From Arthrinium phaeospermum (lineage: Eukaryota; Ascomycota; Sordariomycetes; Amphisphaeriales; Apiosporaceae), in contig QYRS01000006.1 of assembly GCA_006503535.1 (NCBI GenBank), forward strand, positions 1,054,001-1,118,000: DNA of 64,000 nucleotides. The letters run 5' to 3'. Below the pieces are notes generated by a model. The model was not told the DNA's origin, searched no databases, and saw only the letters and a program-made list of their open reading frames with translations. The position numbers and the translations under genes were made by a program. This document shows, one piece after another, positions 12,183 through 23,038 of this stretch. Each line of letters opens with the position of its first letter. The stretch's first letter is position 1.

Positions 12183-12723
12183 TTGATTGCCGACCGCAGT
12201 ACAGCGCGTGAGAGTACAGAAACCAGGAGGGAGTTGGTGGCTCTCTCTACCACAGCCAAAGACCCCCCTCCGCGGGCAGGTTGGGTCCAGGATGCCGAGT
12301 TGCGGCTCGTCGATGTCGGAGAGGAACACTTGACGGGCACGAAGATCATCGAGGTGAAAAGAAGCCGGCACACTATCGTCCGAGCCTTGGCCAACATGTT
12401 CACACTGGAGCCCGAGGCTGGGCCGATGATCTGTGAGTTCCTCCGCAGGAACAATGCGCTGTATCAGCACTACGCCATGGCCGTGTTCGCGTTGAGCTTC
12501 GGTCATCTGGCCAAAGGGATCATGGATGATGGAAAGGGTGAAAGCAAAGGGATGTAATTGGATGCCCAGACACCGATTTCTCGCAGTCCCGATGGCGATG
12601 AGACGGGGCCGGGACATCTGTGGTCAACCCATCTCCCCAACCGGGCTCGTCCACTCCGACGAGATATACCAGAGTTTCCGAGGTCCCATTCCGAATAGCA
12701 ACACCGTATGCACGGTGCCGTAA
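12183..12723 (+). pseudogene. Partial coding region, two exons, unknown family
   Basis: This is the best coding signal in the gene-poor interval. The frame is open from 12174 to 12557. From about 12280 its third codon positions are clearly GC-biased, like the genuine genes, and it reads as sensible protein (VRALANMFTLEPEAGPMICE, VFALSFGHLAKGIMDDG). A good intron at 12538-12586 (GTGAAA to TTCTCGCAG, 49 nt) removes the stop at 12555-12557. It joins the frame to a second GC3-rich segment ending at TAA 12721-12723. The same upstream frame carries a TAG at 12171-12173 and a TGA near 12117, and no ATG precedes 12390, so the 5' part is missing or mutated. It could be a real gene with unrecognised upstream exons or a recently broken one. 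Confidence 0.35.
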
Positions 12724-14310
12724 GAAATGGATCACCAGGATAACTCATTGGACAAGCTAAGTTGCGTCTACGCATGTCTCATCAACCACGCCTACGCGTT
12801 CTTTGGATAAAGGCCAGGCAGGTGTTTCGACGACATGGGTTTTGTGTATTGGCCGTGTCCCTGACGGCGTTGAGTATGAGATATAACACATCGTTCAGCA
12901 AGCGAGGGTGGACTAGGCTTTACTCCAATCTCCATGTAGGCCTGACTTCATAACGAGCCTTGTATGGGGTAGAGGCTGTTTTCAGATGATACCCTCCTGT
13001 GCCAGAGCCGATGCGCCATGGGCTGATAGGACTGATGGCTCATGGAGCTTGCCTGGGCCCTCACCCTCTTTGTTATCGGGACAAACATCGAACCAAGACA
13101 ACTTCGAGAACCCCCGCTCTCGGGGCATTATAGTTTTGAGCTATCATAACAGTGAAAATGGTAAAGACCAGAAAGCCCGTATGTTAACCTCTTACCCGTC
13201 CAGATCAGGGGGCAGTGAGCAGTTGTCTTGATCTCGGCGCCTTATCAGTGGTGCACAAAGGCACATCCACGGCGCGCAAGCATTCAGAAGGAGGCATCCA
13301 GTATAAATACAGTCTAACGACGTACCATGCTTGGAATAGCATCACTGGTCTTTGCGCGGAGGTAGGAAGCTTGGGGAGGAGGACGATCAACACATTCATG
13401 TGGCAATCAGCTCTGTAAGGAGACCTTAGGAAACCGACACTGGAACAGTTGTTGCTGTCTTGTACATGATCCTGAAATAACGGATCACCAGTAGTCGCAT
13501 GTTCAGCCACAAATACATGTTATTGCCGACTCACACCCAAGTGGTGGGTACCGGTATATCGATAGGACATCCTCTTTGGTTACCGATTACACTGCGAATG
13601 CCGAGGCTGATGGCTTTGGGCATACAATTTGATAAACACCGCGATGGCGAGGGAGGCAGAACAGGCAATTGGTCCGTCCATGTGCCAGGGAGACGAGGTC
13701 TGAGGGTATTGATGGCTTGGGATACCCAGCGGTTCCCTTGACTGACGTGATGAAAAAGTGCCTCCTGCCAGTGGAAGACCGAAGTGAGGCTTCGCTTAGA
13801 CTCAATCCGCACCAGCTGTAGAGGAGCCACAGCTCAATACTAAATTGATTCTGGTGGAATCTGTAAACTGCATACATGTCGAAATGCAGAGGATATCTGA
13901 GGAGTGTCTAAGGAACCTGCAACACATGATTCCGCTGTAGGAGAATGGTTGGACATTGGATTTCAATATATGAACGCGTCCTGTACATGTTGTTCTGCCA
14001 TGCTTCCGAGCCCCCATCATACAGGCACCTGTATCAACGTCGAAATAGGGGCGCTACCCGGTCTACGCACACACATCTACTTGGAGCAATCCCGTATAAT
14101 GACGTTTCTAGTATTTACCATGGGACAGCGAAGATTGGTTCTGTTGGGACAAGGCTCTGATCCTAGCAACTGCCGGCCACCCCCTCCTCGACCCCGAGTC
14201 TCGCCATTACTCGAGCTGTGCATGCCCAACAGTTAGTTGCATGCATGCCACAATTGAAGACCACGGAGTGACGTTTCGAGATAAGCAATGTCTCATCAGC
14301 TCAAAGGAGT

Positions 14311-14343
14311 GAGGGAGAGAGGGAGAGAGGGAGACAGAGAGAG
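14311..14343. repeat. (GGGAGAGA)n purine repeat
   Basis: About four imperfect GGGAGAGA units on the + strand, purine-only apart from one C. Confidence 0.85.
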
Positions 14344-16550
14344 GCTACACACAGTTCTGCACATTGTACACGGACCCTGATACTATATCCCTGACAAGCG
14401 CAGCAACGCTGACCATGCAGCACAGTAAGACACACCCGGCCGACCCGGTAAGCGCTCGCGTATTGTAGACAGTGGTGCCCTTTCCTGATCACCAGCATCG
14501 GAAGATGGCCAGCAAGTAACATCGTCGCGCGCGCCCATCGGCTCTAAGCCAGCCAGCCAGCCAGCCTGCTCGCATTTACCACGGCATAGAAAGTACTTCC
14601 CCGTATACACGACAAGAAGGCATCATGCTCCCCGAAACCCAACTTCAGTTTCGTTGGGGAGGGCATGAACTTGTCATATGCGGCAGTAGCTTCGTTTCCG
14701 TGGATGCGATGCGGCTCTTCCCCTCCCCCATGATTTGGCATGCTATGCAGCGTGACTCGTCTTACCTCGCCCAAGGCCTGTCGGAACTGACAGTGCACCA
14801 GGAGGCATGAACAAAAGCCCAGTCAGTAGTCGCATACGAGACCACGGGATGTTGCCGAGCTCGCCCCTTTTGCTGTCGACCGAGGGCGTCGTTGTTGCTT
14901 CGGCACACAGTGTGCCAAATTGGTATGCGGCTTCTTCTTCATCCTTCTATGGGGTTTGGCAGCTGCTCAAGTCAAAGTCACATCGCGGATGGTCAAGCTT
15001 TGATCTTCGATACCGGCATTGGCATCCGCAAGGCACCCATGTACAGCGGCGGGGCCTTCCTTCCTTGGCCCAGCTCCTTGGCAGCCCGACTTTCGAAGCT
15101 CTGCGTCGAACTTGAGACCGCGTCCAAGTAGATGTCATGTATGTACTTACCCCTTTTCCTAAGTAAGATAGAATCACTTCGCCAACATACGGCTCTCTCA
15201 CAGGAACCACGCTATGTAGACTAAGCCAGCCCAAGGAGCTGAACCGAAGGATAACACGCACAAGCGTAAGTCACAGTGGAGTGGATGAAGAGGCTTTGCC
15301 GTATGAATGAGTGGGTAGAGCACTACAGGGAATTCATCTCTCCCACCGGACTGGACGTGCAGCAGCCGAAGCATAAGGGGAAACCTATATGGGGCAGATG
15401 GAGAGAATCGCCCAGAAGGGCAATCTTACCTCGTCCGTGAATATAAACCGCTCTCTTAGGGGCTAACCGGGTCAATGGATGCATCATTGCCTTGCCTTAA
15501 CCGAAGATCACGCCCACCCAAGTCACGGAGTTTCTCCGCTGCCATAGCGAGTGGGTGGTATATCATTTCTTGCAGCCGGTGTTGCCGCGGATCGTCCGTA
15601 TCACACAGTAGGGCGCCGCAACGACGGATACGGCGGTATGCAGTTGGCAGTGATGGCTGCGGCTGACGGACTCACGTTCTTACCCATCACGGATGCAGAT
15701 CATCTCAGCTGCGAAACGGGAGCCCCGAGATGAGAGATCAACTCCACAAGTCTGCAGCAACAACAACAAATGCCATTGCAGACTTGCCGGATTGGCTTTG
15801 TGTCCTGGTGTGAAGTGCCTGGTGGGCGGGAGTCTGACACCGATCTGGAAGGAGGACAGGCTGCGTAATCTGCAAGAAAGGCCGGCTGCTCTCGTCAAAT
15901 CTCTGGGCAGCGATGCAGAGTGCGGAGTTGCGTAACAGACAGCCTGGTGTGGACGCCAAGAAAAGAACACGTCGTCGGTGCGGAAAGTGTAAAAGTCCAG
16001 CACACAATGGGCTCGTATGTAGGTAGTCGCGAGGTCGCATTGTACTGCTGTCGCCCCAAATCCCCATCATCCCTTCCCGCGCTCCTGTTGGAAACAGAAA
16101 CAGAAACAGACAGATGCGCAATCTGTCACCGATCGCTGCGCACAAGGGAGGGCCAGCTGTAAGGGATTCGTCATGCGCCGCTTCACGGTTTGCCCAAGCA
16201 TTGCTTGGCGAGGTTCCTGCCGTGAAGCCAAGGCGCACATCATTGCTTCTGTACGAGGCTTGGCAGATGTGTTTCGAAGTTCCGGGCAGCCAGTGGACGG
16301 CGTTGGGACAAGGAGGGGTGCGAGCGGCGGTATAGGGATGGCCTGCCAAGACGGTGGGAAAGGGAAAGAAGCAGGCACACGCACACACACACGCATACCT
16401 AACACATACTTACACACTCACACAGACACACGCCTCAACCGCAGCCTCCTGCTCGTGTGCTTCCGTCCAAGGTAACTCCAATGGCCGAATCCAAGACCGC
16501 CAAGGCGGCTCTACTTTATGTTTGTCTTGAAGCTTGAGGAACGCAGGCCG

Positions 16551-16573
16551 TTGGCTGGCTGGCTGGCTGGCGG
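16551..16573. repeat. (TGGC)5 tetranucleotide repeat
   Basis: Five or more TGGC units. A related AGCC run, its reverse complement, lies at 14548-14568. Confidence 0.85.
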
Positions 16574-19500
16574 CCGGAATCCTGGCGTTCCGTCGATCAC
16601 CTGCATTTCGTCAACCGCCCAAGGCTTGTAGCCAAAGGGCTTGGCAGGGACGGCAGAGAGGACTCGCTGCGCCATCCACTACCACGTACGTGTACACACG
16701 AATGCCGATGATGGAAGACGTCAATCTTTTGCCTCTGCTAAGTCGATCCAGGAAGGAATCGGCGGAAGTCGTGTTCTAGAAAACCCCCGGCCAGTACCCC
16801 GGCATTGCTACCTGGTCCTGTCGATTCATGGGCGATGGACGGATGGCAGGGTTTCTCAGCCAAACACATGGTTTGGTGCGACATGACATGCCAAACGGAG
16901 GTGTGACGACGGGGAAAGGGCTTCGGTGAGGGTTGATGTCGGCGGCGGCCTCAAAGCTTAGACAGGCCGGGTATTAGTTCCATGACTCGACATGATGTGC
17001 TTTCCAGTCAGCCAACCCGGAACAACACATTACTGCTTAATTTCATATCGGCTGGCAAACATCATCGCACAGTAGTATCTGCTGGCTGGCAAGTATCGTG
17101 TGCAGATGGGCTACGATTGACCGCTGCTTCTTGGTGCAATTGCTTTTTTTTCCCCCTCCCGCTGCTGTTGCTGAGCTATCCAGACTCCAGAGGAGGGATT
17201 ATACTCATGCCCGTGCGATTATTGCATACCTAACCTAACCTAAAGGCAGGTGTATTCGATACCTCCAGATGGCCACGGCCAATGAGACCGCCCGCCGACG
17301 GTTTCGAGCCATGGTTGCCCAACCCAGTGGGTGCGCTGTCGCTGCACTGTTTCATGGCCGGCCTGCAAGGCGCAGAGATGAAGCAGCAACGGCTAAATTT
17401 GGACGACATTGCTGATGCACAAATTGCGGTTGCTGCTCGCGCCTGCTTGGGGAATCTGGCGAATCCCGGGTCTGGGCCTTTTTCGACCTGGAATGAGACG
17501 AGACACACTCGCCGATCTTTGTCCTCAGCCAAGAGCCTCCAATTAGGCTCACTGCCTCGCCAAGGCGATTTGCTCGACCGTGATTGATCCTGCCATATCG
17601 CTGTAAATGATTGCGAAATACCGTGCAACCGGCGCTGATAGTAGTAGCAATCCCGACTCTGCCAAGACGGCTAGGGACAGCGCGCCCCCTTTGCCTCTCG
17701 AGCCCTCCCCCGGAAAATGAATGCGAGTGCGATCACAGCAGCAGCAGCAGCGCGACTGCAACTGCAACAAGACTCGAACTCGTTTGGCCTAATGCACGAG
17801 TAGCTCCAACCTGCAGGTCAAGGTCACGAGACCTGCTGCTGAACAACGAGAGGGATCTGAAATGAACGATTTGGGGCAGCTGCAGGGTGAGCGAGCCACA
17901 CACACACACACGCTCGCTCTTGGAACGTTTCTTTTTGAGCGTACTCCGTACGTGGGGGTCATCTGTACCCAAGAAACTGTACTGACCGACTTGCAAACAA
18001 AAAAGACGTCAACTGACTGGCGACTGGCTGCCGAGAAGCAAGAGGCACAGTCACGTACGGCTTACCCGTTTCGTTCGAACCGACACGCGCCGGGCGAATG
18101 GAATCTCGTCACTGCCAAGGGCCGTCAGACGAGAGAGTACCGTAGTCAATCAACACCATTTCAAATCGTGAACAGGACAAATAGATAGGACAAGGCAATT
18201 ATCAAATTGAAAAAGGGGACCAATCCAGTAGTGCTCAGGCCTTCCGTTCTGGTCCATTTCCAGCACGGGGGCCAATGAGGAAGTGCCCTTCCCCGGCGTT
18301 GCAATCAAAAGCTAATACTGCCCTGTCATGCAAACCGCTATACTGCTGTATACTTACATAATTGGGCCACTCGAGTCAGGGTCCGTCAGCCTCTGACGAC
18401 GCAGAACTGTTGAGCCCGAGCAGAGCAGAGCAACAACATACTGTAGAGTCGCATAGAGCATGGAGTTAATTGTCGGTGTGAGCAATCTGTCGCATTATAT
18501 GCTCCATCGGATTTTTAATTAAGAGACTCACGTATAGACCCTCGCCGGGTCGGCCATGGCAAGATGCGCATGATGTCTATTGTAATTGTAATTCCAGTTG
18601 TAGCCGAGGTCGCCTGTCTCGCCTGCTCGCCTCGCTCGGGTCCAATGCCAATCAACCAGACTCGGGTTATCTGTTGTGCGAATTGGGATCCAGATGTTAT
18701 CTCTAATGTGGACTGCCTACGTACAACTAGTAGGGAGAAATCAGACCGGCAGCGTGGTAATGGTATCATGGCCGGTCCACGGTCCACCAGATCGCAATAG
18801 GGAGCTACCCTAGTCATCTCCCCCCTGGTGTGTCGCCTCAGGATCTGGTGTTTGATTGGTATGGCTAGGAGGCCGAAATTACGCTTTCGATACTTGGGAG
18901 ATCGAGCGCGGCGCTCCAAGACCAGAGAGCCAAGGCGCCCTCTCCCCCTCCCCCAGCTCCGAGGCTCCCCATACATCTGTACATGTACTAATACGTACAG
19001 GGCCAAAAATGATGCAATCGCGATGGCCAGCATCAGCGTCGCTTTGCAGCGAGCTCGGGAGCCTGCCCAGATGATGTGCGCTGCCAAACATTGCAAACCT
19101 ACGAGCGCACCCAAGACCGACTCCTCCCAGGCGCGCGCACAGGGTCGCGACGTTGTATTCTGATTTGACAGAGGCCGAAGGGCCGGCTTCAACGGCCCCC
19201 ACCCAACCCTTCCGAATGACGCACGACCAGGCCATCCCATCCATGCCATCCATCTTCAGTTGACGCCGACAGGGGGGACCGACTGACTGGGCATCCACAG
19301 CATCGTCAGACGGCACCCCGTTTTTCTCCTCTGGCTGTCCACTGCCCGCGAGGAAACATTCGGCAATCGCTAGTACCAGTATGGGCGGAAACGGCCCTGC
19401 TAGGTAGTAGGTAGTACTGAAGCATTAATAAGGAGGTTGAGGCAAGTCCGCGGTCTCGCGCCCATGCGACATGCGCGAACCAAGGAGAAGCACAAGAGGA

Positions 19501-19748
19501 ATCAAGTAAATTGTACTGTACGTTCGCTATATGAGCTAATAATAACCTAAGTTTGCTCGTTCCCGTACGCGTAGAGTCACAGAGTACGATCGACGGGTTT
19601 CCTCCGGCCTGCCAACACAGGTAGGCATTGCTTCTGGGCATTGTGCGGCATGGGGTCCATCCATGGACTTTGTGTCGTCGGCACTGCCCTCGGCCGGACA
19701 TTGACAGCAGCAACAAACATTTCGAAACAAATCTCTTGCTCTCCCATT

Positions 19749-19768
19749 ACACACACACACACACACAC
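19749..19768. repeat. (AC)10 dinucleotide repeat
   Basis: A perfect AC tract. Similar shorter CA tracts occur near 16380-16396 and 17898-17912, and a GC alternation lies near 20051-20062. Confidence 0.9.
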
Positions 19769-22700
19769 TCGCGCAGAGCGCAAGCCAAGCCCGACGCACA
19801 GATGGAAGGAAAGACAAATTTCTCCTACAATATATGCAGCCTCTGAGGCTAAGTGTAGAAAGGCGTGTCTGCCAAGCCGTGTAAGTGCCCGCCAAGCACC
19901 AGTGGCTGTCAATGAAACGGTCTTGGTATCGTCAATACATAGCATGGGCGCTCTTGGACATGTTGATTGCAATTAACACCTTCTTTCCCCAACTCCTCGC
20001 CTTGAACCACCAAGACCGGCAATTGCCAGGATCGCCGTCCCGGAGGTCTTGGCGCGCGCGCGCGCTCTGGACAAGAAAAGGAAAGAAGTGGAAGAATGTT
20101 GCCAAGGCTGCAATGCAGGAACTGAAAATGGATCGTTGAATTCAACATTGTCTTGATGGTCTTTTTGCTGGCTACGGACACGAGATCCTGTCTCCAAAAT
20201 AAGTAGGAAGGGCAGGACCGAATACTCGGCATGGATTAACCGGAACAGGGGATAATATATTGCCCATTCCCAGCCCTTCCCTTCCGGTACAACAATCGCG
20301 GGCGCATTTCATTCGCCAGGCTTGCGACGTCGATTCCGCCCTTTTTTAGGCCATAGTAACCGTAGGTCGTTGAACAAGGAAAAAGGCAGCATATCCTACA
20401 TACTGAAAAATCGCTCACCGAAGCCCATTGGAGTGTTGCTCGCACTGTATCCACTGGGAGCTCCATTTAAGATAGGCCTTATATTGCAGCCAGAGCAATT
20501 TGCACACCCCGAGTGTTGAGTTGAGGCAGGCAGGCCGGCATTCGGGGTTGACCAGAAGGGTTGGTTGACTACATACCTCTTTTCTTTGCTGTGCTGTATG
20601 TATGCGTGCGCGCTCGCCCCAGAGTGAGTTCCTTGGTTCCATAGATTCCTGGGCCAGACTGGGTGTGTTGGGAGATGGTCGATGGCTCAGAAAGTCTTGG
20701 CTTGACTCTGACTTTTTGCCAAGCAAATTCCCTCTTGCGGGCCTATCTCGATTCTCCAGTTCTGTCTGTAATGTGTGTATGCCTGGCTGCACCTCTATGT
20801 AGTAGTAGTAGGGTGGCATGTATGTGTAGGCGGGCTCTTGCGGCTATGGAGCCCTTTCATGCTGTCAGAAAAATACCGCCGAAACTTTGGCCCTCTCGAG
20901 AAACAAGACAAGACAAGCCAAGCCAAGCCAAGCCAGCCTACGAGCCTACCTTCAACTCACAAGCCTCCCCCTGCCCGCGCATCGTCCAAAATAATCTCTT
21001 TTCCCGTTGCGGCAAGTCAACCCTTGAAGCGCCGGCCAGCCACTGGCCCCTGCACTTGGGGCCCCAAACTTGGCATCGCGCCCATTCGCTCCCGCTCAAT
21101 CTGCACACAGTATTAGTACGGCCAGGCCATAACTTTTTTTTTGTGTAACCTCCACATTTGGTCGTGAACCCTTCGCCAGTAAGAGGCCAGCAGACTGGGA
21201 GAGTAGAGATGCCGTGTACACAATGCACATAGGTATTGTATACTTCTTGTCCATGTCTTGAAGATCATCCAGAGATATAGAGGGGGACGGAGTGTTCCAT
21301 CTACAGATGCACTTTGGCTACTGCATACCTACAAGGTACTCTTCCCCATGTCATCCGGCTGGCCGTGTGCCACGTACATCAAGTATGTAGGTATCTATCT
21401 GATCTCACATCACATACCGCGTGCCTCACTGCTACCGTAGATTCATGTTATTACATACAGCCATTACATATATCTGGGAATAAAGTGATTTTCCTTCGCT
21501 GCTAGGGTTTAACACACTAGACCCTCGCGAGTGCATCTGCAATGGCCCATGTCGTATTTGTGCTGGGCACTCACTCCATCCCACTTACACGCATATGTAA
21601 CGCTAGTCGACATCGTCCCCGCTTCATCGAAGAAAGACCCCCAGACGAACAAGTTTAGCGCAAGCTCGTCCTGCAGCTCATATTGGCATTGCTCCGAGTA
21701 ATACCTACTTGCTTACCGAGTATGTACTCGAGGGGGGGCATAGGTATTCGAAGCTTAGTTGGATGGGGGGTGGGTTTTGTGGAAGGAGAAGAGAGTGTCG
21801 CAGTCGCGCGCAAGAGAGGAGGAGGAGGAGTGTGTGTTTAGTGTGACGGCGAAGAAGGTGTTCCTATCCTTCTTTTTTCTGTCTCAAGTTTATAACAGCG
21901 CCGCTCCCCTCTCGCAAGACATATATAGTCCTGGAGGTGCCTCTTATCTTGTTTCCCCGAGTTCTGATTATTGAGTCTGCCCGTATTGTTTCGCCTTGGC
22001 GCGAAGATCTTGGCTCTGGGCATTTATACCAAAGCAGGGCTACACAACAGCGCAACCATTACCTGCTGTTGGTCGTATATGCCCCTCCACGCCTTTTTCC
22101 CCCTCTACTCGCGTCTTGGTATCCGGCCCCCCCAGCACCAGCACCAGCCAGCACAGGACAAGGACAGGATTGGACTTACAACACCTTTACCTAAAAGATA
22201 GTACCTTGCGTGCACAACCTGCCACCCTCTGACGCTGCACCGAACATTCGAAGAAGAAGCCAAGAAAAGGGGCTTTGCCAACATCACCGGTTCCGCGTGT
22301 AATCCCAACTATTATTTCGACGATCTTGCTCAGGCATTGTTTTATTATAATTGCGCGAGTCGTCACTGCTCATCCTCTCGACCCGGATTTACTTGGCACT
22401 CGATTCTTCTCACACTTCAAAAAGGGCCCTTCCATCCCCTCGACCGGACTTTTTATTCTCAGATCAGAAGAGTGTGCCTGCCTGCGCCTACTACCTGCTG
22501 CTGCTACCACATCGGCAGCCCCGAACCGAACCTTTGGAACGAACGAGACGGACCACGGCGGATTGCCCATCATACATTCTCGATCCATCTCTGCCCTTTC
22601 GACAGTGTCGCTGCTACCACACACTACGACTCTCTGCTGCGCTAATACTGCCCGTCAGTTTGCCCCGGGTGATCCATGGTGCAAGCATAAGGTTCCGCCG

Positions 22701-22860
22701 TCTCGATCCCTCCCACCCTTGATTTGGGGCCTTGCAGGGATTCCCAATTGCGAACTTTTTGGTGTTCGTTCGCCCGCAACCACAACGACTGTCAACTTTG
22801 TTGTCATTCTCTCAGATAGGGCCGGCATAGAGTAAAAAAAAAGATCCGGACCTGCCTGAG

Positions 22861-23038
22861 TAAGACGAAGTTGAGGGGAAATAACCTCTTTGTCGTTTGG
22901 CGAAGAACTTGAGGGGGGACTTTTTCTTCTTCTTCTTCTCCTGCTCTTTCTTTCGTTCTAGCCGCCTGCGTCTTCGACCCTTTTCAACCTTGCAGCAGGT
23001 GCAGCCGGTCCAATCGGGCCTGTTAGACGGATTTCACG
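22861..23038 (+). promoter_or_regulatory. Pyrimidine-rich leader upstream of the kinase gene
   Basis: The segment immediately 5' of the kinase ATG contains TTCTTCTTCTTCTCC-type tracts near 22921-22940 and CTT/CTTTC blocks, typical of fungal transcription-start regions. The leader probably extends further upstream (22.2-22.9 kb is also C- and T-rich). Its exact start cannot be read from the sequence. Confidence 0.4.

Larger units (their letters stand above)
12724..22860. other. Right part of the gene-poor interval
   Basis: These ten kilobases lead up to the kinase gene. The longest frames (for example about 244 codons on - at 18515-19249 and 216 on - at 15738-16388) start at non-ATG codons, read as low-complexity or Cys/Arg-rich noise and overlap frames on other strands. 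The interval is dotted with CA, GA, TGGC and GC repeats. It may be a long upstream region of the kinase gene or hold non-coding RNAs, but I see no direct evidence for either. Confidence 0.5.

Noticed and set aside
17229..17243. CCTAACCTAACCTAA, reminiscent of telomere repeats
   Set aside because: There are fewer than three units, and the unit is TTAGG rather than the TTAGGG usual in ascomycetes. It is too short to call an interstitial telomere tract.
18515..19249. A 244-codon - strand frame
   Set aside because: Its composition (Arg, Gly and Trp rich) and lack of motif or splice partner suggest a chance frame. I could not rule it out fully.
22275..22835. A 186-codon + strand frame upstream of the kinase
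   Set aside because: It starts at TTG, is of mixed low-complexity composition, and lies in the pyrimidine-rich leader region.
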